From Topomyia yanbarensis (taxonomy: Eukaryota > Arthropoda > Insecta > Diptera > Culicidae), in contig NC_080672.1 of the NCBI RefSeq assembly GCF_030247195.1, positions 311,204,127 to 311,268,126 of the forward strand: a DNA stretch of 64,000 bases, given 5' to 3'. Below the pieces are notes generated by a model. The model saw only the letters and a program-made list of their open reading frames with translations. It was not told where the DNA came from and did no database searches. Shown one piece after another: positions 46,763 through 58,711 of this stretch. The stretch's first letter is position 1, and every line of letters starts with the position of its first letter. Made by a program: the position numbers and the translations under genes.

Positions 46763-48992
46763 CTCGGAGAAATGAGCGAAAACGGAGAGCTGCTTGCAGA
46801 GTTTTGTTGCAACAATGATATGGTGATGTGGGGATCGCTCTTCCCACAGCGGCCAGTACACAAAGTGACATGGGGTTCCCGTGATGGCTTCACGGAGAAT
46901 CAAATCGACCACATCTGCATCAGCCGAAAATGGAGAAGGAGCCTTCTTGATGTGCGTAACAAGCGTAGCGCCGGTATAGCGTCCGACCACCATCTCCTAA
47001 TTGGCGAGATCCGGCTGCGTATTGCAAGGATTCATCGACAGGAGGAGAAGATCGGGCGTCGGTTTAACACACGTCGTCTTGAAGATGCTGCGGTAAGAAG
47101 GTCCTTCGTCGAGAAGCTGGAGAACCATGCTGTAGATATTCCGGAAGGATGAAGCGTAGAAGATCAATAGACCGCCATCAAGAACACCTTCATTGCCACC
47201 GGCGAGAATAATCTGGGTGAGCTACGTACCCAGAGAAAACAGTGGATCACAGATGACACCTGAAAGAAGATAGAGAAACGAAGGGACGCCAAAGCCACGA
47301 ATGAGCTCATGTAGACGGGACAAAAGAGCGTGGACAGACTCCCTAGCCGACGAAGGTGAGAAAGCCGCAAACAATGGCGACATCCGTCTCCTGTACGATA
47401 TCTCACGCCGCCTTGGTGTCCCACCAAAGATTAATGCTACGATGCCCGTGAAAGACACATCTGGACAGTTGTCAACCGACCGCGCTAAACAGCTGAAACG
47501 TTGGTTCGAACACTTTGAAAACCTTTTTCAAGTGTCGGCCACGCCACCAACAACTCGGCATGATCCGCCAAGGGTTCGACGTATTACCCGCGTCAACACC
47601 GAAGCTCCATCATTGCAAGAGATAGAAGCAGCTACCCGGAGCATGAATTCGATCAGAGCCCCTGGGGTCGATCGCGTATTAGCAGAGATGTTCAAAGCTG
47701 ACCCCTTAGTATCTGCACAACTGTTGCATCAATTATTCTACAATATCTGGGACACCGCGACTTTTCCGGCCGACTGGATGCAAGGCGTCTTAGTGAAGGT
47801 ACCCAAAGGACCTGACTGTATGCGATAATTGGCGGGGCATCATGTTGCTGTGTATCGTTCTCAAAGTTCTCTGCAAAGTGATCCTGAACCGGATACAGGA
47901 GAAGATTGACGCATCTCTCCGACGGCAGTAGGCAGGATTCCATGCCGGACGATCCTGTGTGGACCATATCGTCACGCTCCGTATCATCCTGGAGGTCAAT
48001 GAATTCCAAGAGTCTCTCTACTTAGTGTTCATCGACTATGAAAAAGCTTTCGACCGTCTCAATCACGAAAATATGTGGGGAGCCCTGAGACGCAAGGGAG
48101 TCCCTGAGAAAATCATCGGTCTAATTAAAGCACAGCACGAGGCATTTTCGTGCAGAATATTGCACGATGGTGTCTTGTCTGACCCCATCCGGGTCGTGAC
48201 TGGAGTTAGGCAAGGATGTATTCTATCATCGCTACTGTTCTTCATCGTAATTGACGAGAACCTGGTAGGAGCGATTGACTGTGAATCAAATCGTGGGTTT
48301 CTGTGGCAACCTATTACTATGGAGCATCTGAATGACTTCGAATTGGCTGATGACGTTGCTCTCCTAGCACAACGGCGCTCTGACATGCAGAGTAAGCGTG
48401 ATGATCTTGCCGATCGCTCCTCAGCGGCAGGTCTCAAAATCAACGTCAACAAGACCAAATCGTTGGATATAAACACGCTCAACCCTTCCAACTTTACGGT
48501 AGCTGGGCAAGCAATGGAGAATGTCGAAAGCTTCCAATATCTTGGTAGCCAAATGGCGTCTGATGGAGGCAATAAGAGCGACACAGGAGCACGGATCAAG
48601 AAGGCGAGAGCTACTTTTGCGAGTTTAAGAAATATCTTGAAAGACAATCAGATTAGTCGACGCACCAAAACCCGAATATTCAACTCGAACGTGAAATCTG
48701 TACTACTATATGCCAGTGAAACCTGGAAAGTGGAGGTGGGTCGGCCGCACTCTGCGCAGAGGCGGAAACGAAATCTGCAAGCAAGCGTTAGACTGGAACC
48801 CAGCAGGACATCGCAGCAGAGGCAGACCCAGAGGCTCATGGTGACGCAGCCTCATCAAGGAAATAAAAGAAGTCGACGAAAGTTTGACCTAGCAGCAGGT
48901 CAAAGCGATGGCGGGCAATCGCCCAGGATGGCGATCTTTCACAACAGCCCTTTGCACCACCAGGGGTGCGCAGGAATAAATGTAAGTAAGTA
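46763..48992 (+). mobile_element. 5'-truncated LINE insertion, 2230 bp, TAAG tail
   Basis: The element begins inside the endonuclease coding sequence (LGEMSENGELL) and ends with a short (GTAA)-type tail, AATGTAAGTAAGTA, directly before the right target duplication. Truncation at the 5' end, a simple 3' tail and a 9-bp duplication are the signature of target-primed reverse transcription. The insertion point lies in an RTE-like tail repeat whose intact relative is present at 2953-3142, so both edges are defined to the base. The family is an APE-type non-LTR element common in mosquitoes. I do not assign a clade. Confidence 0.93.
46772..48979 (+). pseudogene. LINE endonuclease-reverse transcriptase, decayed
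   Basis: Segments in order: C-terminal part of the AP-type endonuclease (TWGSRDGFTENQIDHICISR then SAGIASDHHLLIGEIRLRIA, with the SDHHL box) to 47150; a linker with stops at about 47148 and 47190; and WFEHFENLFQ, APGVDRVLAEMFKAD and FPADWMQGVLVKVPKG (47301-47828). A frameshift then leads to WRGIMLLCIVLKVLCKVILN and a stop replacing Gln in QQAGF (47928-47930). Next come FIDYEKAFDRL, GVRQGCILSSLLF and the catalytic LADDVALLAQ (Asp pair retained). After LLYASETW an internal deletion joins to WRWVGRTLRRGGNEICKQAL in a new frame, with two Trp codons turned to stops. Non-functional. Confidence 0.9.
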
Positions 48993-49060
48993 GGTTAAGC
49001 CGTTTGGGACACTATAAATCATATACATACAAACTTTGACTTTTATATTTATAGATTTTC
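48993..49060 (+). repeat. Right target duplication and rest of interrupted tail repeat
   Basis: GGTTAAGCC (48993-49001) is followed by GTTTGGGACACTATAAATCA and ATACATACAAAC, matching 3065-3130 of the uninterrupted relative. Confidence 0.8.
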
Positions 49061-51890
49061 CAAAAATCGATTTTTTTTTGCTCGATTACGTAAACATTCA
49101 GAACTGTGTACTTTGAAGTGAAAATGGGGGCAAAAAATGAAAGGGTATAGTTAAAGAATTCTACAATGCCTCACTAAATTCATGCAGGCAAGTTTCTAAT
49201 TTGGAGCAAAATAATAACTAGCATTTTTCAATCAATTTTGATGACAAACAGTCATTAGATACGGAACTAAATGGCCTCTCAATTTTTTCATTAAAACATA
49301 AATGTTGTGAAATTTTCATATTTTGCCTGAAAAAAGCAAAAAGTAAAAGTTAGTTTCAAATAGTTATCCCAAAACACCATAGTATTTTTATCAAAAGATC
49401 ATAACGCATCATACAGTTGGAAAAGTTATTTTTTCCATAACAAAAAAATTGAAAATCGATTGAAAAATGACAGCGTAGCTAATATTTTAATGCCGAAAGT
49501 CCCGAAAAATAGTTTTTTGCTATAAATCGTGACTACATCCTATCTACAACCTATACTAGGTCACTTGAAAGTCACAAAATCACTATAGCACCGTGTTATT
49601 GGACGGAATGTTCATCTCCTAGCCCTGGAGGTTATTCGTCGTTGCGCATATTATGATAACACCAGCTTTGTGAACGAAAAGATTCCAATGCTTCAATAGA
49701 AACTGAACCTCTGACCAGTTAGTAAACACGGCAACGCCATTCCGACGATTCAATGGCAATGATTAGTGTCAAGAGATACACAAAAAATATTCACCATGAT
49801 TGAAGCCTGTGCCCGCTATCCATGAAAATATGGAGGTGTTGAAGGTTATGATTATCACATTACACCAAAATACAGGGCTAGTAAATAGAGTAATTTATAC
49901 TCTGGTTTTTCCGTTAAATTCATCGTTCGTTGTTGGTAGTAGTCGGTGTTACTCTACATTATTATACGGCCATATATTTATAGTTTGTTGTCTGCAACCG
50001 TGGCAAACGAGATGTGTTTGGTTGTTTAAAGTGAAATGATAACAGCAGATATGCATTATCATTTACATTAATGCATAGACTAGACACTTGACATATATCA
50101 ATTCAAATTATAGTGAAATTGTGGTCGGTACAACGTTCGAAAGTGAAAAGAAGAAGTAAAACGAAAAAAATGTGAGCTTATTTGCCTTCTCCCGGTACCT
50201 CGCGAAGTCACGAGTGTATTGCAAATCAAGCACTAATGGCGTCACTTCGCTGTAGTTCGACCTAGGCAAGTCTGGTTACACAAAAAGGAAATTAAATTAA
50301 TGCAAAGTGTCAAAAGCACTGCCAGGAAGTGTCATCATAAACACCTGGTCTGGTCGAAGGCAGCTTTGGGACGGCAGGTACCTATCTACCGAGGTGACCG
50401 GCTTGTCAGGTGTTATTGAAAATTGACCACTTTACTTCGGTGGACGCGTTTATGACGGTAGCGGTTGATTTTCCCTTAGCCGAAGTTGGTGTTGACCTAT
50501 GAAACAGGGTGGCACTTCCAAATGGGCTTGTTTTAATCCGATGATGACAGAGCGTTCGTAGTTATATATTGAACTGGAAACTGGCATCGTTGGCAACATA
50601 AAATATTATTCCGTAACCATGAATTTGCCAAATTGCAACCGTTTCATATGTCCCAAAGCAAAAATACGACCGCGCAGTAGCATAACACATTACAACTTCC
50701 ATCGCGAAATAATGCCTTCAGCTCGAAGCAATAATCGAACAACTTTCTGCACCGTACAATCATTTCACCTTACTTCTCTTACAATCGACAGCTGCACCCG
50801 AATATCCGAAAGTGAAAAGCTGCATTTTACCAACAGCTACCAGTTACAAAAGTGCCAACTCCCTTTCGTGCCAACGGGAAGTCGATGAACCTTGAGAAGG
50901 TTGCTCGACAGGATGGCCGATAACTATACCTACTGGTTTGCTGCCTCCAGTTACCAACCTGCCAACCAATTCAACTGATCTTCAATCGACTATCATGACA
51001 TAAATTTCGTACCGAGTGAGTCTCAATTGCAGCAGTCGTTGCCTACAAACAAGCGATCTATTTCAACACTCCTCTCGAGTGGATGGCTTAATACAAAACC
51101 GCCTATTTTCCGAACGCTCTCTGCCATTCTTCTGCTACTGCTGCCAGCAAGCGTCATCACTGCGGCTACCAATCAACCAGACAAACAACCACCGACTGTC
51201 AGACCGACGCCGGGATGCAATGCTATGGAAAAGCTGTCAGAAAACTGGCAAAAGATTCCATCATTCAGACGCGGTGCGGTTGGGCTGGTCTGGTCTGGTC
51301 TGGTTTTGTCTTGTCTGGTGTGGTATTACAGTTACGTTCATGGGCACCCCGCTATCCGTGTTGAATGCACGGACCGAGAGATTCTTCCTTTCTGATATAT
51401 CTCGCGAGATAGTTCGTCGTGACTTTATTGGCTGCCGAGTGCGATCACGAGGTTACTTACCGCATTGCATTTGCGAATAAAAGCTACCACAATCATCGAC
51501 CGAAACGAGCGGAGGGTGGATGAGGGGATGGGCTAGAAGAAAACTGTTTTTAGGAATTGTACGAGCATGCCGATTCACGAAATGTGTTTCGCGCGCTACA
51601 ATCAAATGGTCATTGTTTGGCAGACTGGCACATCTTCGAACAAGTACACTATTGTACCTCCGGTGAAGGCGGACACCGCTACTGACTGATGACTAGATGA
51701 CCTGAATGGATAAAGTCAGCGGTTGCCTCATAGGATCGGTTGAAATGAGGCATTTTTAATAATGTGATTGTTCGAGCTGGTGCTTGATGAATCCGCAAGG
51801 TTACTGCGATGAGATGATCATGTATTTATCTAGTTTGGAATTAGTACATTTTACGTAACTAGAATTAAAGGAGATTTATAAAGTGTTTCA
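49061..51890. other. AT-rich then unique GC-balanced island, no gene confirmed
   Basis: 49061-49560 is AT-rich and featureless. From about 50170 to 51750 composition is balanced and no repeat was matched. Overlapping plus-strand frames of 154 codons (51016-51480) and 122 codons (51027-51395) share the same bases. The shorter one has a hydrophobic stretch (AILLLLLPASVITAAT) that could mimic a signal peptide, but neither has a known domain and they cannot both be real. A (TGGTC)n-like run is at 51278-51325. I would not call a gene here without transcript evidence. Confidence 0.4.
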
Positions 51891-51891
51891 G

Positions 51892-52189
51892 TCACACCAA
51901 AAAATATGAATTTTATCGTTGACGTCATCACAGGCATGACAGAATTTAACAAACCGTAAAACCGTGCTCCGTTCAATTTTACATGAATTATATACATTAC
52001 ATGCGCAATGACATAAAATTACACTTACTGCCATTCAGAACAAACGCTATGTGTGGAGTAAAATTACGTGATTTACGAAATTCAACGTCATGTAAAATTA
52101 AAATCAAACTTAAATGTCAATCATTTTTGATGCTCGTATATGTCAGGGTCAGGAGACGTAAATTTACACGATTTTTTCTAGGTGTGTGA
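51892..52189. mobile_element. Small TIR-like repeat with CACACC ends
   Basis: The left end TCACACCAAAAAATATGAA and the complement of the right end TCACACACCTAGAAAAAAT are similar inverted termini. The interior includes GTAAAATTACGTGATTTACG and a TTACATGCGCAATG segment. A related but end-less copy is at 41145-41273 plus 43046-43270, split by a foldback. Length about 298. No coding sequence. The target duplication is uncertain. Confidence 0.6.
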
Positions 52190-53254
52190 CATACAGCAAT
52201 AAATAAATTTTTGTTTCATTATGAATGAACTGACATACTTCTTTTTTATTGATTTTATTATAGCCTGTACAGTTTTTGGCGAAACTGCATTCTCGTAATG
52301 ATATCATCCCACACGCTTTGAGGCTCATTCATCATTTGCCCACCGCTTCATCGAGTTTTTTGCTTAACAATAGTCCAATTTTTTAGTCGGTTGAAGTTCA
52401 GGGTTATTCGGGTTTTGGGTTGAAAATAATATCTCTAGCTGTATACCGTACTAAACTCCATCAGGGTACTAATGACCGATGGCATAGCTATCTGACAAAA
52501 GAGAATAAAAGTGTAACCGACAAAAACAGTAAGCGATGTTTATTGAGTTAGCACTTTCCTCGCCACTGTCGGCTCCAAGGGCTGGGCCCCCGAACGCAGA
52601 GGACATTTTCCCACTTTCAATTCAGCTAGGCGGTACCAAGTAGAAAGCGATTGTATTTCGAACGCATGCTTCCTTAATTTTTTTTAGTATACTCATCTTT
52701 TGGAAAAGTGTCACACGGAATTGAATTTATCTGTTGCATTATAAGTCGAAGAAAATGTCTATGCATAAGTAAAATTTAAAAGTGAAATGCTGATTATGTA
52801 GGTTGTGCCAATTCTAATGACTGACATCGACCAATTAGTCCCTACAATTTTGGTATTGCATTGGATTTTTTTGATATCAAATACTTGCATATATTACCAA
52901 GTTTATATAAGGCTAATAACAAAGAAATTTAAAAATCGAATAGATTTTTAGATTCTGTATTTTTGGATGTAGAAAACTACCAAACTTAGTACCATTAAAC
53001 GGGGTATCTTTGAGAACCGGGAATACCGACCCATTTTTGGTACCAGAATACCGGTACTGAACAAAAGCCAGTACCGGTATTTTCGGTACTATACAATTTT
53101 TTATGAATAATATGTGGTCTCTCTAGAGGGACCTATTTCACATTATCGGTCTACAAAATGACTTTAAATTATATTAATTACCTTCTAGATAAATCGTTGA
53201 GCTAACACCTTAGTGGGGGAATGATCATAATCATTCTAGAAGTTAAACATTACT
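52190..53254. other. No gene; one GGTACC-rich repeat fragment
   Basis: 52280-52640 is balanced in composition and unmatched. 53005-53095 contains GGTACCAGAATACCGGTACT and CCAGTACCGGTATTTTCGGT-like words related to 2515-2605 and 55845-55930. Confidence 0.45.
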
Positions 53255-55085
53255 CACGGTGTATTTATTAGAACAATTTTATGCAAAAAAATTCAGCATC
53301 TCTGAATCTTCGGAATATGAAAGAATGGGCTCTCCTCTTTCATTTGAAACTAAGATCAAAATAATCCGTCGGGGGGTCCAGAGCAACTTTTTTTTAAGTT
53401 TTTTTTTCGTAACAATATAGGTTTTACTACTGGAGCTAGTTCATATTTCTGTGCCTAGATGGTGCTTTATACATTCGAACAACACTAAAAGTGAGAATTT
53501 GATAGAAAATTTAGTTGTCTACAAGTTTGTTGACCGCTAAAAATTGATCTGATGTTATCCGGAAAAGTTGCTTAAGATTTTAACAAAGTTACATCTAAGA
53601 TAGTTTCACACGAGGCCTAGTGGTTTGGAAATATGTTTTCTCGCACTTATTACATTACCAAAAAAGAATTGGGTTTAGTGGCGGGATTCAATACGTTGAC
53701 AATTCTAATTGACCTTCTGAGAATTAGGATGTTTGACAGAGTCAGAAAACTATTTGTGCTTTTGGTTTGTAATCTTTCCCGATAGTTTCGAAGGAACTAC
53801 CATTCATCGGAAGGTATTTCTTGGTTACAAGGGTTTGCTTACATTTATGTTTTAGAAAGGACCATACGTCGTATAATTTAGGTTATGATCGCTTAAATCA
53901 GCTATTATAATTCCGTTCAAGACGAAATGTTGCGATACACCGTTTCTAATTTAACGCAAACCACAGCAGTAACTGTCCAAATTAGTGGTTAGCGTGAAAC
54001 GATTTATTCAAATTCTCTCCGCAAAACATATTGTGGCAGTTGGATTTTCCGGTCATTTCCTATCAATTATGCGAAATATCGTTACTAAATTGATCCTGGA
54101 TTATGCGAAATGTATTACTTTTGAAAACAAAATATGATTTGAGTACAACAAAAATCTTATAGACATAGAAGTCCTCGAATATATCCAAAAAAAAATTATC
54201 TTGACCCAAAGACTCAAAGTTTTTTGTTCACTGTTTGTCACATTGAGTTAATTTTGAAAACGGATAATCAGCATTTTTAACCAAGCGTTGCAATGAAATC
54301 CGCGAAATATTTCAATGGTGCGTAAAAAGTTTCATTTAGATTGTTCGAATATAAAGGTTGAAGTTCAGGACAAGTGAATTTTATAAGAAGATGCCAACAG
54401 AGTAGGAGATTCATGTAAGAATAGTTATCAGTCATCCCTGAGAACAATCGAAAAAATGAGAAAAAAGGCATACATCATTGCAAAAGCTGTTTCTGCGAGA
54501 GGAATTACTTACCATCATGAACAGGAATATTAATATCATACTAGTTTTGTCAACACTTAACTAAGACTTTTCATCTCAAAAATATTAATGGTGCCCTGTA
54601 TCAGGGAGTTATAATTTTAAGCTAAAAGGTGAGACTTTCCAAACTCTCAAATTCCGCTGAATTCACCGTTGAACTAAACACAACTATTTAGCGAATAAAA
54701 AAAGTGCTTGTGAATTGACAAACCACTAGGTCTTCTGTGAAACTAACTTAGACTTAGAATTCGTTAAAATATTAAACAACTTTTCCGAATAATTTCAAAT
54801 TGGTTTTTAGTTGGTAACAAAGTTGTAGACAATTAAATAATCTATCAGATTCTCACTTTTAGTGTTGTTCAAATGTCTAAAGCACCATCTAGGGGCATAA
54901 CTATGAACTAGTTCCATTGTGAAATCTATGTTTCACGAAAAAAAAAACATAAAAAAGTGGCTCTAGACCCCCCGACGGATTATTTTGATTTTGGTTTCAA
55001 ATGAAAGGGGAAAGCCAATTCTTTCATATCCTGAAGTTTCAGAGATGCTGATTTTTTTTTGCATAAAGTTGTTAAAGACACCGTG
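53255..55085. mobile_element. 1.83-kb foldback element, CACGGTGT ends
   Basis: The inverted arms start CACGGTGT (53255-53262) and end ACACCGTG (55078-55085). They pair over about 400 bases with indels: CAGCATCTCTGAA, GAAAGAAT, CATTTGAAAC, ATAATCCGTCGGGGGGTC, CACTAAAAGTGAGAA and others in mirror order. TACT lies on both outer sides (53251-53254 and 55086-55089), a possible 4-bp target duplication. The centre (53650-54700) is AT-rich and has no coding signature. No superfamily is assigned. Confidence 0.8.
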
Positions 55086-55089
55086 TACT

Positions 55090-57030
55090 AGCTCTCATTA
55101 TACTGAACAGTATGTATAAATTCCTGCACTATTTTGTCGAAATTAAATTTTAACGATCATGGACTAAATTTCAAAATATTCACATCTAGCGCAAGAGACG
55201 TAAAAATTTGCTATGATTTTTTTAGCGACATTGGTTTCCATTATTCACTGGGTGGTGAGTAATAAGACTATGGTCTAAGTCATGTCTGTATTTGGTTTCC
55301 TCTTAAACCTTTATCTATAAAAGAATGAACAGTGATTTAGTAGCTAACAATTTTAGACTTGGTGACCTGCTTCAAATGGGGCGATTTGTAATTTTTGTTG
55401 ATCGGAAAATTCAGCAAAACTCCATAGTTTACAGGAAAGTAAGGTGCCTTGGTATGCAGTAGAGAATAGTAGGCAAACGTCATAAAGATCAAAACCAATT
55501 TACAGAAAAGCAAGAGAGGAAATACGAGTAACCTGCTCGAATTTACTGCCATTCTTACTTTGATTTACTGTTGTTAATAGGGTTTCTTACATTTATCATC
55601 TGTTGAAGTCGACGAAAGTCGCTCCGCTTAGCAGTTATTGATTTTAAATTGGCCTAGATTCAAAATAAAAGAAGGTGCCGCATACGAAAAATATCTTCTG
55701 CTGAAATGAGTCATGCCATTTCAAAGGAATAAAAAACTTTTTTTATCGGCACAAATCAATCATCTAAGAATAAGGTCATCAGTTTGAGTACTCAATTTCA
55801 CTTTGAAGTTTTTTTCGAATATTTTTAAAAAAAATTTCGAGTACCGGTTCTTTACCGGTACTACCGGTACTAAGGGCATCAGTACCGTAATACCAATTCT
55901 CGCCAAAAAGTTCGGTACTGCGAACCCTAGTTGGATATGTACATTCCGCGTGTAATAATTTGACATGCGTCGGAAATCACACGGATGAAGGTCCGACCCA
56001 CATCCATCCCCTGGAACCAAGGTTTTGTCATTACCTTCGGGACTATTGAAGGTGGCTCTTAATTTGCCTTTGTTCCACGAGGTTTGCCAACCATCGAGAG
56101 GTTTCTGATAAGTAATAATGAAAAATTTGTTGAAACAGATTTGTCTTTCATAAATGTCAACTTATAAACCTTAGCTAAAGAGAACCTAGCGGACCCAAGC
56201 AGATAAAGCACTCGGTAACTTTTGAAACAGTTATGTTTCTTTATGTAGAAGTTCTCATAACTTTTAAATGCAAATAGTTTAGTAGATTGTATATATTAAC
56301 AAATTATGCGCCGAATTATTCGAAAATGATGTTCCAGTTGTCCAAACGTTACTTTAGTGTAAAGTATAAACTTCAAAATTGATATAAACAAAACCGTTTT
56401 TAAGGAATACCCCAGTGAAGACAGTCAAGCTCTATTTCGAACCGTTAACAAGTTCAATTTTAGATTTTGCTAAAATTAGAACCAACCTAGATATTTTATT
56501 ACAAAGAAGGGTCTTACTACCACTTTCGAAAACGTATTATAAAGCTAAGTTAATTAGTTCTAGCAAAAAGCAGGAATTCCTGCTAAAATAACATTCTGGA
56601 CCACTATGCACTGTGTGACTATTTTTATATATTTTTTTCATTCTCCATACACTGAAGAAGCTGTGTATACTATACACTGTATAGGTAGCTAAAATTCAAA
56701 GATATGTTATTGTTCCTAACCAAATCTGGAAAATAGTTATAGGTGTTATCAGTAGGGTTCATTAGTCCTTCGGACGTGAAGAATGCAGGCTGTTCAATGC
56801 TTTGTGATTGTATTGTGTTGTAGTTTTCAATTTTTCTTTGCCTTCCCATCAGTAAAATGATGAAACGACTTGGCAAGGTACAAATAAAATGCCGAAAATA
56901 TTTAAATGTTTTGGAAATATCCATACCAACCAAGGCTCAGTTAAAAGGAAAAATTAAAAGTTTTCGAATGAATACATTGCGATAGCGTGCATTCGCGTCG
57001 TATATGTATGGTATCAGAAGCTTACGTGGA
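55090..57030. other. No gene; one GGTACC repeat fragment
   Basis: 55845-55930 carries CCGGTACTACCGGTACTAAG, TACCGTAATACC and TCGGTACTGCGAACCCTA, related to 2515-2605. The remaining sequence is AT-rich without recognisable structure. Confidence 0.4.
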
Positions 57031-58561
57031 ATAATGGGCGAAACCGACACTGTGGGTAAAACCGACACCCCACAACTTTCCCTTGAAATCAAATTTTTAT
57101 TCATTTCATAAAGACACTTTTTTTGTTTTGATTATATAGTTTATAAACTTAAGGTCATTCGCGTCTTTGTCGGGTTAGAGAAACCTCTTTAGAAAAATAT
57201 CTAATCCTATGTTCGGAGTTGGGAATTGAACCCCGGTGAGCTACGTACAAGGCAATCGATTTACCAGCTACGCTATCTCCACCCCCCCCCCCCTATAAGG
57301 GCACTTTATTATTAGTACGATTATGGAGATTATATGAAAATAAATTGAATTTACGTTAGTACGTCGAATGTCATGAAAATAAATAAAACATACGACTGCA
57401 GTGATCATACTCGTCTGGATGTAAGATTTTGTTGGTAGATTTTAAGGTTTTAACCAAACAATAACTTTTCAAATCATAAATTTTTTCAGTGCCTTTTATT
57501 ATCGGTCTTTCCTATGATTATCTGGGTGCATTGAAGACGGGTTTAAGGTATTCAATATTTTTTATTGTTTTTTTAAATGTTCTCTGTTGGAGTAAAACCG
57601 ACACGCTTTGGTTAGGGTAAAACCGACACACTGTTAAGATGGTTGTGTTTATTTGCGATTCATTACAAAAGGCTGGGGATCTTTGTGACACTTCAGTTAC
57701 ACTATTAGCACACTATAGTAATAGCAGAAATACACAGAAATACTTTTATTGTGTTTCTTTCTTATAAATCTCCATAAAAATCAAAAATTGGAATTTTTGA
57801 TTATCAGATTCTATCGAAGCTTTTGCTATTTCTGCAAAAAGCTCATTAAACCGAATTTCTAGTGTTCACTTGGTTTGTCATAGATGAACTTTATAACAGT
57901 GAGACAATGATCTTTTGTATACCCCGGTAGATCGTTGATGATCAGAGTCCCTAAAAATCTAAACAAGGTCCCTAAAAGTCTAAACAAGGCAATTTTACCA
58001 AGAAAAGTGTATCACTTAAAAGTAAATGAATCCTATTAACAGAATGTAGAACACTTGCAAATCTTCTATTACGAAATAAAGTGACACTGAAGGTTGCAAT
58101 AATGTGCGTAAGGATTATTTGGAAATATCCATACCAATAAATAATCCTATAGCATAAAATACTCTTGTTTATAACACTACGCTTTCGAACTCTCTTACCC
58201 TCACTACATGATGGAGCTATAAAAAGTACATATTTGCATCACACATATTCACACTTGATTACTCAGGCATATATCTTATTTTTGCTCAAAATGAAGATTT
58301 TAATAAATTGGAGAGAAAATAAATCTTAACCCTATAGAGTGTCGGCTTTACCCGCAGTACCTAGAAGAAGTCATTCTGTTTTCAAGTTTTACAACCAATA
58401 ATTTTTCATGAAATTAATTTTTTGAGGAATTGACGAAATTAAGCCTTGTTAAGAATTTTCTGTAGAAGAATTCTGCGTAGAATTTATAGTTTTATTGGTT
58501 TTGTGGTAACCCAGAAAAAGTGTTAAGCTTAAGGTGTCGGTATTAACTATAATTCCCCTAA
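57031..58561. mobile_element. Tract with AAAACCGACAC motifs in both orientations
   Basis: AAACCGACAC at 57041-57050, and AAAACCGACAC at 57058-57068, 57594-57604 and 57619-57629, run forward. GTGTCGGCTTT (58339-58349) and GTGTCGGTATT (58534-58544) run in reverse. The outermost copies face each other: left GGAATAATGGGCGAAACCGACAC, and the complement of the right end GGGGAATTATAGTTAATACC, then GACAC. The tract therefore looks like a non-autonomous element with reiterated terminal motifs. A SINE is nested at 57141-57284. Confidence 0.6.
57141..57284 (-). mobile_element. Feilai-like SINE, minus strand, nested
   Basis: On the minus strand the A box TAGCGTAGCTGG (57264-57275) and B box GGTTCAATTCC (57222-57232) are well preserved. 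The GGGGGGG leader is expanded to a 13-base C run on the plus strand (57281-57293). The 3' half contains GGGTTAG..and GACCTTAAG as in the 1778-1945 copy. It lies inside the AAAACCGACAC-motif element. Confidence 0.85.
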
Positions 58562-58711
58562 TGAAAGAAATCACGAGACGAGCAATCCTATCGTTACCCT
58601 CTGTATGCAAGAAAAGTGGAAAACAAGTGAACGATTTGAATGGAACAAAGGCATTATAAGAAAATTTATATCGCGACTCTTGAGGAATATTTGCAACATG
58701 TTAATTGGGTA

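Noticed and set aside
48063..48647. 194-codon minus-strand frame
   Set aside because: It is the antisense shadow of the LINE reverse transcriptase frame on the plus strand.
51016..51480. 154-codon open frame (and an overlapping 122-codon frame with a signal-like hydrophobic run)
   Set aside because: The two frames compete for the same bases, neither has a recognisable domain, and no start context, splice site or polyadenylation signal supports a gene.
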